Shown here: piece after piece, positions 24,402-33,331 of the stretch
Position numbering within the stretch: the first letter of the stretch is position 1
Layout: every line of letters begins with the position of its first letter
Source of the DNA: 2-02-FULL-47-50 sp964479045
GTDB taxonomy: Bacteria > Pseudomonadota > Gammaproteobacteria > Eutrophobiales > Eutrophobiaceae
Direction of reading: 5' to 3'
DNA: 64,000 nt
Assembly: GCA_964479045.1 (NCBI GenBank)
Contig: CAYZJI010000008.1
Span: forward strand, 1-64,000
Position numbers and translations under genes: made by a program
The notes under the pieces: generated by a model
The model's input: the letters and a program-made list of their open reading frames with translations, nothing else
Told to the model about the DNA's origin: nothing
Database searches by the model: none

Positions 24402-25577
24402 ATGATGCTCACATCCTCCCCCACATTACTGGAAAGCTTCACGCAGTTGATTGCCACGCCTTCCGTGAGCAGCATCGATCCGGCATTTGATCAGGGGAAT
24501 ATCGCCTGTCTGGAAACACTGGCCAACTGGCTGGAGGACCTAGGTTTTACCACCGAACTCATGCCGATACCGGAGCATCCGGGCAAAGCCAATCTGATCG
24601 CCTGCCTCGGTCGTGGGGAAGGCGGTCTGGTACTTTCCGGACATATGGATACAGTGCCCTGTAATCCCGAACGCTGGTCACAGGATCCTTTCCGCTTAAC
24701 GGAAAAAGACGGTCGTCTGTATGGATTGGGTGCATCGGACATGAAGTGTTTTTTCCCACTGGTCATGGACGCCGTCAGAAAATTCGATCCGAAAAAACTG
24801 CAGCAACCGTTATATCTTCTGGCCACGGCGGATGAAGAAAGCACCATGTCCGGTGCACTGGCGCTGGTGAATTCCGGCCGCACGCTGGGCCGTTATGCCT
24901 TGATTGGTGAACCCACCGGTCTCAAGCCGGTGCGCATGCATAAAGGCATCATGGTTGAAACCATACGTTTAATCGGTCGCGCTGGACATTCCAGTAATCC
25001 GGCGCTCGGTATCAGCGCCCTTGAGGGCATGCACGTAGTCATGGGTGCCTTGCTGGATTGGCGCAAAACCTTGCAGGAAACCTGGGTGAATAACGGCTTT
25101 GCCGTACCGGTCCCTACCCTCAATCTGGGCAACATCCATGGCGGTGACAGCCCCAACCGGATCTGCGCGGAATGTACGTTAATTCTGGATTTGCGCTTGT
25201 TACCGGGCATGAATATCGATAATCTGCGCGCCCAGTTGTGCGATGTGGTGAATACGGCCGTTACCGGATCGGGACTGAAAGTGGAAATACCCTCCGGTTT
25301 CAGCGGTATGCCGCCCATGAATACGGACATTGATTCCGCCATCGTGCGGACGGCGGAACGGCTCTCCGGGGCAACCGCCGGAACTGTCGCGTTTGCCACG
25401 GAAGCGCCTTATCTGAATGCCATGGGGATGGATACAGTGATTCTCGGGCCGGGCGATATTGACCATGCCCATCAGGCGAATGAATATATCGCGCTGGATC
25501 GTTTGCAGCCGATGGTTGAAATATTAAGTGGAATGATCGGACACTTTTGTATAGAGGGCAAAGCGCATGGCAACTGA
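24402..25577 (+). CDS. argE: Acetylornithine deacetylase
   Basis: This M20-family zinc enzyme removes the acetyl group from N-acetylornithine in arginine synthesis. The 391-residue protein has the metal and catalytic residues H81 and D83 in SGHMDTVP, the bridging D113 in ASDMK, and E145-E146 in ADEES. Length matches the family (about 383-390). The end overlaps the start of argA by 11 bases, so the two genes are co-translated. ATG 24402 is immediately followed by a second ATG; either may be used. Confidence 0.95.
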   Translation: MMLTSSPTLLESFTQLIATPSVSSIDPAFDQGNIACLETLANWLEDLGFTTELMPIPEHPGKANLIACLGRGEGGLVLSGHMDTVPCNPERWSQDPFRLTEKDGRLYGLGASDMKCFFPLVMDAVRKFDPKKLQQPLYLLATADEESTMSGALALVNSGRTLGRYALIGEPTGLKPVRMHKGIMVETIRLIGRAGHSSNPALGISALEGMHVVMGALLDWRKTLQETWVNNGFAVPVPTLNLGNIHGGDSPNRICAECTLILDLRLLPGMNIDNLRAQLCDVVNTAVTGSGLKVEIPSGFSGMPPMNTDIDSAIVRTAERLSGATAGTVAFATEAPYLNAMGMDTVILGPGDIDHAHQANEYIALDRLQPMVEILSGMIGHFCIEGKAHGN

Positions 25578-26886
25578 CAATTCAGATTTTGTTGGCTGGT
25601 TCCGCTCGGCTGCACCGTATATCCACGCGCACCGGGGCAAGACGTTTGTCCTGCATTTCGGCGGTGAACTGATTGCGAGTCCGGTATTCCCGCACCTGAT
25701 CCATGATATCGCGTTATTGAACAGTCTGGGTGTGAGGCTGGTGCTGGTGTATGGTGCACGGCCACAGATTGAAGCCCGGCTCAAATCACAGAAGATCAAA
25801 CCCGTGTTGATCAAAGGTCTGCGTTTGACCGATGCTGCGACCATGGAAGTGGTCAAGCAAACGGTTGGTGCATTACGGATACAGATCGAAGCATTGTTTT
25901 CCATGGGCTTGCCCAATTCACCGATGGCGGAATCGCGCATCAAGGTGAGTTCCGGCAACTATGTCACGGCCAAACCGATGGGCATCATCAACGGCACGGA
26001 TCTGCAATTTACCGGTACAGTGCGGCGGCTGGATACGGATCTGATCCGCGACAATCTGGAAAATCATGAAATCGTGTTGATCCCGCCGCTGGGCTATTCA
26101 CCCACGGGTGAAGTGTTCAACCTGAGCTCGGTGGAACTTGCAACACAGGTGGCCATCAGTTTGCAGGCGCACAAGTTATTGTTCATGACCGCAAACAAAG
26201 GTGTGCGCGACAAGAAAGGAAAACTGATCCAGCATCTGACCCAGAGTGACGCGCAGGCTCTGTTGAAGGGTAAAGACGTTTCCGAAGGTACATTACACGC
26301 GCAACTGGCCGCAGGTTTGCAGACGTCACGCAAAGGTATTGCGCGTGTGCATTTTATTGATCAAAGCAAGGATGGCAGTTTGATGCAGGAACTCTTCAGT
26401 CGTGAAGGTTGCGGCACATTGTTGACCGCCGGTGCGTATGATGACCTGCGGCAGGCCACAATCGATGATATCGGCGGCATCCTCGAACTGATCAAGCCAC
26501 TGGAAGAAGAAGGTGTGTTGGTACGGCGTTCGCGCGAAAAACTGGAAATGGAAATCGGGGATTATGCGGTGCTGGTACGTGACGGGGCCGTGATTGCCTG
26601 TTCGGCCCTGCATTTCTATCCAAAGGAAGCGGCGGCAGAACTTGCCTGTCTCGTGGTGCATGAAGATTACCAGCATCAGGCCAGAGGTGAAGAATTGTTA
26701 TTGAGCGCAGAACAGGAAGCACGGAAGCATCGCGCAAAAAAACTGTTTGTGTTGACGACCCACGCCACACACTGGTTTCTGGAGCAGGGTTTTGTGGAAG
26801 CGTCTCTGAATGAGCTGCCGGTTGAAAAGAAGCAGCTCTATAATTATCAGAGAAATTCGAAAGTGCTGATCAAGAAACTCAGTTAG
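25567..26886 (+). CDS. argA: N-acetylglutamate synthase
   Basis: This enzyme acetylates glutamate, the first step of arginine synthesis, and is usually inhibited by arginine. The 439-residue protein has an N-terminal amino-acid-kinase-like domain (about 20-280, beginning after HRGKTFVLHFGGELI) and a C-terminal GNAT acetyltransferase domain (about 295-439, with ACLVVHEDYQHQARGEELL). This two-domain architecture and length match E. coli ArgA (443). ATG 25567 lies inside the end of argE. The PAS-GGDEF gene begins 12 bases after its stop. Confidence 0.96.
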   Translation: MATDNSDFVGWFRSAAPYIHAHRGKTFVLHFGGELIASPVFPHLIHDIALLNSLGVRLVLVYGARPQIEARLKSQKIKPVLIKGLRLTDAATMEVVKQTVGALRIQIEALFSMGLPNSPMAESRIKVSSGNYVTAKPMGIINGTDLQFTGTVRRLDTDLIRDNLENHEIVLIPPLGYSPTGEVFNLSSVELATQVAISLQAHKLLFMTANKGVRDKKGKLIQHLTQSDAQALLKGKDVSEGTLHAQLAAGLQTSRKGIARVHFIDQSKDGSLMQELFSREGCGTLLTAGAYDDLRQATIDDIGGILELIKPLEEEGVLVRRSREKLEMEIGDYAVLVRDGAVIACSALHFYPKEAAAELACLVVHEDYQHQARGEELLLSAEQEARKHRAKKLFVLTTHATHWFLEQGFVEASLNELPVEKKQLYNYQRNSKVLIKKLS

Positions 26887-26898
26887 TCGTTTCATTTT

Positions 26899-27936
26899 AT
26901 GGCCAATACCCCTGCAGCTTCGGATTCCGACATCCGGCTGAAAGCTGTGCTGGACACGGCCGTCGATGCCATTATTTGTATCAACAGCCGTGGCATCATT
27001 GACCTTTTCAACCATGCCGCCGAAAAAATGTTTGGATACAGCGCCAATGAAGTGATCGGCAAAAATATCAATATGCTGATGCCAGAGCCGTATGCCAGCG
27101 AACATGACAGCTATCTTGAGAGTTACGAGAAAACCGGCCAGAAAAAGATCATTGGCATCGGCCGCGAAGTTATTGCCTTGCGCAAGAACGGCGAGACATT
27201 TCCCATAGAACTGGCTGTCAGCGAAACCATACTGGGTGACCGCAAACTTTATACCGGAATTATTCGCGACATCACCCGGAGAAAACAGTCCGAATCCAAG
27301 ATAGAAGAATATCAGCAACACCTGAAAGTACTGGTGGAGGCCAAAACCCGAGAACTGGAACTCGCCAACAAAAAACTCCAGGAAATGGTGAATATTGACA
27401 GCCTGACAGGACTTGCCAACCGGCGTTATTTTGATGAGGTACTGAATACTGAAATAAGGCGTTCCATCCGCACCAACTCAAGCTTGTCATTACTGATGTG
27501 CGATATTGATTACTATAAGCGGTACAACGACTATTACGGACATGTGCAGGGCGATGTATGTCTCAGGAAAATCGCCGGCTGTTTTAAATCAGTTTTTCTG
27601 CGCGCTACTGATACCGCAGCCCGCTTTGGTGGTGAGGAATTCGCCGTGATATTACCGAATACCAGTCAGGAAGAGGCTGGACGTTCCGCCATAAAATTGA
27701 TGGAGGCCATCAACCGCCTGGACATCCCGCACAAGGATTCCCCCGTGGCAGATCATGTCACGATCAGTATCGGCATCGCCGGTATGCAGGCCGATGAACG
27801 CCTGCTGGATACTGAGCTGGTGCAGATGGCGGATGAAGCGCTTTACCATGCCAAGCATAACGGCAGGAACCGGATTGATGTCTACACCAGAAATGGAAAA
27901 GCAGGGGACAGAACCAACCTGCCCCCTGCCGGATAA
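26899..27936 (+). CDS. PAS-GGDEF diguanylate cyclase with FixL-like PAS
   Basis: The 345-residue soluble protein has a PAS domain (about 12-128), a coiled coil (130-165) and a GGDEF domain (168-330) with an intact GGEEF active site (244-248) and RxxD inhibitory site (RATD, 235-238). The PAS domain strongly resembles the haem domain of the oxygen sensor FixL. It keeps the MPEP motif, the H-D-S-Y stretch holding the proximal histidine (H69 here), and the IIGIGR stretch ending in R89, which equals the distal arginine of FixL. Haem binding is inferred, not shown. ATG 26899 follows argA. The stop abuts the stop of convergent glcB with no gap. Confidence 0.9.
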   Translation: MANTPAASDSDIRLKAVLDTAVDAIICINSRGIIDLFNHAAEKMFGYSANEVIGKNINMLMPEPYASEHDSYLESYEKTGQKKIIGIGREVIALRKNGETFPIELAVSETILGDRKLYTGIIRDITRRKQSESKIEEYQQHLKVLVEAKTRELELANKKLQEMVNIDSLTGLANRRYFDEVLNTEIRRSIRTNSSLSLLMCDIDYYKRYNDYYGHVQGDVCLRKIAGCFKSVFLRATDTAARFGGEEFAVILPNTSQEEAGRSAIKLMEAINRLDIPHKDSPVADHVTISIGIAGMQADERLLDTELVQMADEALYHAKHNGRNRIDVYTRNGKAGDRTNLPPAG

Positions 27937-30150
27937 TCAGGCCGTCAGTGCCAGTTTGTTGCGTTCCGCAACTTTCTTTTTCTGTTGCTGGCGCCGTGCA
28001 TACAGAATGAACTCGGTGTAACCATTAGGTTGTTCACGCCCCTTGAAGACCAGATCGAGCGCAGCCTGGAACGGAATGCTTTTCTCGTAATCTTCTGTCA
28101 TCGGTTCATAATCCGGATCATTTGAATTCTGCCGGTCCACCATCACCGCCATTTTTTCCATCGCCTTGCGCACCTGCGCCTGTGTCAGCAAACCATGGTG
28201 TAACCAGTTGGCAATCAACTGGCTGGAAATACGCAGTGTCGCGCAATCCTCCATCAGGGCAATGTTGTTGATGTCCGGCACCTTGGAACATCCGACACCC
28301 TGACCGACCCAGCGTGACACATAACCGAGTATGCCCTGGGCGTTGTTATCCAGTTCATGCTTGATTTCCTTGGCGGTGAGTTTGCGGTCAGATGTCATCA
28401 ACGGGATCGTCAGAATATCATCGACTGGAACCGGTTTGCGGTGAATTAATTCCATCTGCCGTGTGTGCACATTAAACTGGTGATAATGCAATGCATGTAA
28501 TGTTGCTGCGGTAGGAGAAGGTACCCACGCTGTATTCGCACCCGCCTTGAGATGCAGTATCTTGTTTTCCAGCATGGCCTGCATTTCGTCAGGCATGGCC
28601 CACATGCCTTTACCGATCTGGGCATGGTCCATCAGACCGCAGGCCAGGCCGATGTCCACGTTGGAATCTTCATAGGCGAGCAGCCAGCGTGCATTTTTAA
28701 GTTCACTCTTGGGGACAACCGGCCCGGCTTCCATATTGGTGTGGATGTCATCGCCGGTTCGATCCAGAAAACCGGTATTGATAAAAAACACACGTTCACT
28801 GGCAGCACGGATGCAGGCCTTGAGATTCACGGATGTGCGGCGTTCTTCATCCATGATGCCCATCTTGATCACATTCCGATCAAGACCAAGCGCAGCTTCA
28901 ACGCGCGTGAACAATTCGCTGGCCAGGGCTACTTCATCAGGCCCGTGCATTTTCGGCTTGACCAGGTAGATGGACCCCTTGCGGCTGTTCTTGCGCTGGG
29001 TGTTGCCAATCACATCATGCTTGGCACACAGCGCGGTGACCATCGCATCCAGCATCGTTTCCGGAATCAGTTTACCGTCCATGAGTACGGCATCGGTTTT
29101 AAGATGCATGCCGACATTGCGGATCAACAAGAGGCTGCGACCGGGCAGGGAAAAGGGTTTGCCTTCCGGAGATAAATACTGGCGGTCGTCTGCCAGCTTG
29201 CGCTCAATGGTGCTCTCTTCCTTGACGACAGTTTCCTTGAGTGTGCCTTTCATCAGGCCGATACAATTACGATACACACGCACCTTGTCTTCTGTATCGA
29301 CAGAAGCTACGGAATCCTCGCAATCCATGATGGACGTAATGGCGGATTCCATCTGGATGTCATAGATGCGCGCGTGATCGCGACGGCCGATGAAGAACCC
29401 CTCACCGAAACAGATTTCCACATGCAGACCATGCTTGTTCAGCAGGACCTTGTCCGGCCGTTTCGGATCGCCGGTGTAGCCGGAAAATCCTTCAGGGCGC
29501 AGCAAGGTGGTAATCGTTGCATCACCCATGTGTACCATAAGCTGAGCATTTTCCACGTAGTAATGAGTAACGTGATGATGGGTATCCTTTTCCAGCGGGA
29601 AATTACGATCCAGAAAGCGACGTGCATATTCGATGACTTTTTCGCCACGGATGGGATTATATTTTTTAATCTTCCTGCAGCCATCGGACTCCGGGATGGC
29701 GTTGGAACTGTAGAGCGCATCATACAGACTGCCCCAGCGGGCATTGGCGGCATTCAACACATAACGCGCATTATCCAGCGGTACCACCAGTTGCGGGCCG
29801 GCCACTTCAGCAATTTCATGATCGATGTTGCAGGCGGCGATACGGAAGTCCGGAATTTCCGGCACGAGATAACCGATGTCCTGCAGGAATTTCTTGTAGG
29901 CTGCAGCATCGTGTGGCTGGTTTTTGTTCTGTATATGCCACTTATCAATCTTTTTCTGCAATTCATCGCGATGCGCGACTAAAGCATCATTTTTGGGGGC
30001 GAGGTCATTCAATATTTCAGCCAGTGCTGACCAGAAACGGTCATTACTGACGCCGGTGCCGGGGATGATGTCATCGCGCACCAGATCATGCAGTGGTCTG
30101 GCAATCTCCAGCCCACCAATACGGATATAGTCCTTCTTGCTTGCACTCAT
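27937..30150 (-). CDS. glcB: Malate synthase G
   Basis: This cytosolic enzyme condenses glyoxylate with acetyl-CoA to malate. The 737-residue protein is of the long, monomeric G type (E. coli 723), not the short A type. Landmarks are FWSALAEILNDLAPKN near the start, MDCEDSVASVDTEDKV in the middle, the active-site region LVKPKMHGPDEVA, and SRWVGQGVGCSKVPD in the C-terminal part. The ATG at 30150 precedes MSASKKDYIRIGGLEIA. The G type usually goes with glycolate oxidase, and glcDEF is in this window, about 22 kb away. The gene is convergent with the diguanylate cyclase. Confidence 0.97.
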   Translation of the reverse strand: MSASKKDYIRIGGLEIARPLHDLVRDDIIPGTGVSNDRFWSALAEILNDLAPKNDALVAHRDELQKKIDKWHIQNKNQPHDAAAYKKFLQDIGYLVPEIPDFRIAACNIDHEIAEVAGPQLVVPLDNARYVLNAANARWGSLYDALYSSNAIPESDGCRKIKKYNPIRGEKVIEYARRFLDRNFPLEKDTHHHVTHYYVENAQLMVHMGDATITTLLRPEGFSGYTGDPKRPDKVLLNKHGLHVEICFGEGFFIGRRDHARIYDIQMESAITSIMDCEDSVASVDTEDKVRVYRNCIGLMKGTLKETVVKEESTIERKLADDRQYLSPEGKPFSLPGRSLLLIRNVGMHLKTDAVLMDGKLIPETMLDAMVTALCAKHDVIGNTQRKNSRKGSIYLVKPKMHGPDEVALASELFTRVEAALGLDRNVIKMGIMDEERRTSVNLKACIRAASERVFFINTGFLDRTGDDIHTNMEAGPVVPKSELKNARWLLAYEDSNVDIGLACGLMDHAQIGKGMWAMPDEMQAMLENKILHLKAGANTAWVPSPTAATLHALHYHQFNVHTRQMELIHRKPVPVDDILTIPLMTSDRKLTAKEIKHELDNNAQGILGYVSRWVGQGVGCSKVPDINNIALMEDCATLRISSQLIANWLHHGLLTQAQVRKAMEKMAVMVDRQNSNDPDYEPMTEDYEKSIPFQAALDLVFKGREQPNGYTEFILYARRQQQKKKVAERNKLALTA

Positions 30151-30298
30151 CAGCTGTCACCTCAAGTCTGGACGTATGGATATTGGAACGAAAATGCCGG
30201 TGGGTAAACGGCATTAATAGAAAGGATAATAATAAATTTATTGCGATGCAACAAATATACGGGATGGGAGTGAAGCCGGGGCCAAACAGGGGATTTTT

Positions 30299-32566
30299 CT
30301 AGACAGCGTTTTCCTTTTCTTCTTCAAGGATTTCCAGCTTGATGTCGTCAGATTCAACAGAAACCATCACATGACCGCCATGTTCCAGTTTGCCGAACAG
30401 CAATTCTTCCGCGAGCGGTTTCTTGATCTTGTCCTTGATAAGCCGTTCCATCGGACGGGCGCCCATGACCTTGTCATAACCATGTTCAGCCAGCCACTGC
30501 CGCGCGGACTCATCGACTTCAACAAACACTTTCTTGCTGTCGAGCTGTGCCTGCAGTTCGACAAGGAATTTGTCGACCACATTCTTGATGGTGGTCATGT
30601 CCAGTGGATTGAACTGGATGATCGCCGTCAACCGGTTACGGAATTCCGGGCTGAACATCTGCTTGATCACTTCCGTGGAATCATGGCTGTGGTCCTGCTG
30701 GGTGAAACCGACCGAAGCACGGCTCATACGATCGGCGCCGGCATTGGTGGTCATGACCATGATCACATTACGGAAATCTGTCTTGCGGCCGTTGGTATCG
30801 GTGAGTGTCCCGTGGTCCATCACCTGCAACATCAGGTTGAACACATCCGGATGGGCTTTTTCCATTTCATCGAGCAGCAGTACGGCATGCGGATGTTTGT
30901 TTACCGCGTCCGTCAGCAAACCACCCTGATCGAAACCAACATAACCAGGAGGTGCGCCAATCAAACGCGAAACCGTATGCCGTTCCATGTATTCCGACAT
31001 GTCAAAACGGATCAATTCGATGCCCATGATCTGGGCGAGCTGACGGGTGACTTCAGTTTTACCGACACCGGTGGGCCCGGCAAACAGGAACGCGCCGATG
31101 GGTTGTTGGGGATTACCCAGTCCTGAGCGCGCCATCTTGATGGCACCGGACAGCACGTTAATAGCTTCATCCTGACCGAACACTACCATCTTGAGATTAC
31201 GTTCCAGGTTCATCATCACATCTTTGTCAGATGTCGAAACATTCTTCGGCGGAATACGTGCCACCTTGGCCACAATATTTTCTATATCGGTAACGGTGAT
31301 CGTTTTCTTGCGTTTTGACGGGGCGAGCAGTCGTTGTGAAGCGCCGGCTTCATCAATGATGTCGATGGCCTTGTCCGGCAGGTGCCGATCATTAATATAA
31401 CGATCCGTAAGTTCTGCAGCCGAGCGCAATGACTGATGTGTGTACTTGACCTGATGGTGTTCCTCGAAGCGGGTTTTCAGGCCTTCGAGGATCTTTACTG
31501 TTTCATCAATCGACGGTTCGGATACATCAATCTTCTGGAAGCGGCGGGCGAGTGCACGATCTTTTTCAAAAATACCGCGATATTCCTGATAGGTTGTTGA
31601 ACCGATGCACTTCAGATCACCCGAAGCCAGCACCGGCTTGATGATGTTGGACGCATCCATCACGCCGCCGGAAGCTGCGCCCGCGCCGATGATGGTGTGT
31701 ATTTCATCGATGAAGAGGATTGAACCTTTGGTTTTCTTGAGTTGTGCGATCAGCCCTTTCAGACGTTTTTCAAAATCACCACGATATTTGGTGCCTGCCA
31801 GCAGGGCACCCATGTCGAGGGCGTAAATCGTGCTGTCGGCCAGCACTTCAGGTACCTGGCCATCTACAATCATCTTGGCGAGGCCTTCAGCGATGGCGGT
31901 TTTGCCGACCCCGGCTTCACCGACATACAACGGATTATTCTTGCGACGGCGGCATAAAATCTGGATGGTGCGTTCAACTTCGAGTTGCCGGCCAATCAAC
32001 GGATCAATTTTGCCCTGCATGGCCTGTGCATTCAGATTGATGGCATAGGATTCGAGCGGATTACTGCCGCCTTCATCCACACGGGTTTCATCATCGACCG
32101 GCGCATCCTGTCCACCAGTTTGTTCATCTTCCGGAATCTTGGCGATGCCGTGGGAAATATAATTCACCACATCCAGGCGGGTGATGTCCTGTTGTGCGAG
32201 GAAATAGGCGGCGTGCGATTCGCGTTCGGCAAAAATTGCCACGAGTACATTTGCGCCATTCACTTCCTTGCGGCCGGATGACTGCACATGAAACACGGCG
32301 CGCTGCAATACACGCTGGAATCCCAGCGTCGGTTGGGTATCACGATCGTCGTGTTTGCCAAGTATCGGTGAGTTCTCAATGATGAATTTGGAGAGATCAT
32401 TATGCAGTGCATTGAGATTGGCGCCACAGGCACGCAACACACGGGCGGCCGAGGCATTGTCCAGTAATGCGAGTAACAGATGCTCCACCGTCATGAATTC
32501 ATGACGTTTCTCACGCGCCTCCTTGAAGGCGGTATTGAGTGTCAACTCCAGTTCTTTATCGAGCAT
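30299..32566 (-). CDS. clpA: ATP-dependent Clp protease, ATP-binding subunit ClpA
   Basis: This AAA+ unfoldase feeds substrates to ClpP. The 755-residue protein has an N-domain (1-145) that binds ClpS, a first AAA module with Walker A GEAGVGKT (216-223), and a second with GPTGVGKT. The ClpP-contact loop reads VGF where E. coli has IGL, a conservative change. ATG 32566 is chosen because AGGTGA lies eight bases upstream and MLDKELELTLN matches ClpA starts. An upstream in-frame ATG (32596) would overlap the clpS stop. It lies nine bases downstream of clpS. No clpP is present in the window. Confidence 0.96.
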   Translation of the reverse strand: MLDKELELTLNTAFKEAREKRHEFMTVEHLLLALLDNASAARVLRACGANLNALHNDLSKFIIENSPILGKHDDRDTQPTLGFQRVLQRAVFHVQSSGRKEVNGANVLVAIFAERESHAAYFLAQQDITRLDVVNYISHGIAKIPEDEQTGGQDAPVDDETRVDEGGSNPLESYAINLNAQAMQGKIDPLIGRQLEVERTIQILCRRRKNNPLYVGEAGVGKTAIAEGLAKMIVDGQVPEVLADSTIYALDMGALLAGTKYRGDFEKRLKGLIAQLKKTKGSILFIDEIHTIIGAGAASGGVMDASNIIKPVLASGDLKCIGSTTYQEYRGIFEKDRALARRFQKIDVSEPSIDETVKILEGLKTRFEEHHQVKYTHQSLRSAAELTDRYINDRHLPDKAIDIIDEAGASQRLLAPSKRKKTITVTDIENIVAKVARIPPKNVSTSDKDVMMNLERNLKMVVFGQDEAINVLSGAIKMARSGLGNPQQPIGAFLFAGPTGVGKTEVTRQLAQIMGIELIRFDMSEYMERHTVSRLIGAPPGYVGFDQGGLLTDAVNKHPHAVLLLDEMEKAHPDVFNLMLQVMDHGTLTDTNGRKTDFRNVIMVMTTNAGADRMSRASVGFTQQDHSHDSTEVIKQMFSPEFRNRLTAIIQFNPLDMTTIKNVVDKFLVELQAQLDSKKVFVEVDESARQWLAEHGYDKVMGARPMERLIKDKIKKPLAEELLFGKLEHGGHVMVSVESDDIKLEILEEEKENAV

Positions 32567-32574
32567 ATCTTCAC

Positions 32575-32895
32575 CTATGCCTTTTCCATTGTGCACAGCA
32601 AGGGATGCTGGTGCTCTCTGGAATAACTGTTGACCTGGGCAACTTTGGTTTCTGCAATCTCATGAGTAAAGATACCACAAATTCCACGTCCGCGGGTGTG
32701 GACTTCCAGCATGATGCGCGTCGCATTTTCGCGATCCAGTGAAAAGAAAATTTCAAGGATGTGCACCACAAAATCCATGGGGGTGTAGTCATCGTTGTTC
32801 AGGATGACCTTGTACATGGGCGGCCGCTTGAGCTTGGGCCGGGCTTCCTGCAGGGCCAGCCCTTCATCGGGATGGTGGCGGGTTTGTTCGGTCAT
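32575..32895 (-). CDS. clpS: ClpS adaptor protein
   Basis: This adaptor brings N-degron substrates to ClpAP. The 106-residue protein has a flexible N-terminus (1-24) and the core signature YKVILNNDDYTPMDFVVHIL, in which the NDDYTPM segment forms the substrate pocket. It ends with HTRGRGICGIFTHEIAETK. ATG 32895 starts MTEQTRHHPDEG. It is transcribed ahead of clpA. Confidence 0.97.
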   Translation of the reverse strand: MTEQTRHHPDEGLALQEARPKLKRPPMYKVILNNDDYTPMDFVVHILEIFFSLDRENATRIMLEVHTRGRGICGIFTHEIAETKVAQVNSYSREHQHPLLCTMEKA

Positions 32896-33331
32896 GTGTT
32901 TCAGTAAGGTGTGTATTTGACCCTTGGATTATCTTAATTTAATTATACTTCCGGTAATTTTGCTTTCCACAATCGTTATGTCAGACATCATTTTTCTGAA
33001 TGCGTGCAAGTTTTAGTATGAATTGGACGGATCGACCAAAAAAATCTTCAGGAAATCCGGCGGCGCCGAGGGAAAGGACACATCAAAGCCCATGATCAGG
33101 ATTGCCAAACCCTGCAACGCACTATAAAATGGCGCGCTTTTTCAATTTAACTGTGAAAACAGGCACTTAACTGCTTAATTCCCAAGCTGATCCCGCCTGA
33201 CCGGGCGGCGCTACGGGCGTTTGCGGTTCAGCGTTTGTTGAGGTTTCCGAGGCTGGAAGCCTGCTGGCAATTATGAGAGTATTGCCTGCTCACTCATATT
33301 TAAAGGTATCTGCTTGTTGCAGGAGACAATG
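32896..33331. other. 436-base divergent intergenic region between clpS and aceA
   Basis: No convincing gene is present; the only ATG-started frames are about 12 and 25 codons without good ribosome binding sites. On the minus strand TATAAT (32947-32942) with TTGTGG (32972-32967) is a candidate clpS promoter, though its 19-base spacer is long. On the aceA side there are two small inverted repeats, CCGCC/GGCGG around 33196-33212 and AGGCTGGAAGCCT around 33250-33262. AGGAGA at 33321 is the aceA ribosome binding site. The length suggests room for regulation of aceA, but I recognise no specific operator. Confidence 0.6.
32942..32972 (-). promoter_or_regulatory. Candidate promoter of clpS-clpA
   Basis: A perfect TATAAT (32947-32942) lies about 47 bases before the clpS ATG on the minus strand. 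TTGTGG at 32972-32967 could serve as -35, although the 19-base spacer is longer than optimal. Confidence 0.4.

Noticed and set aside
32896..33331. Small RNA or short peptide gene in the clpS-aceA gap
   Set aside because: No terminator-like hairpin with a T-run and no short frame with a ribosome binding site was found.
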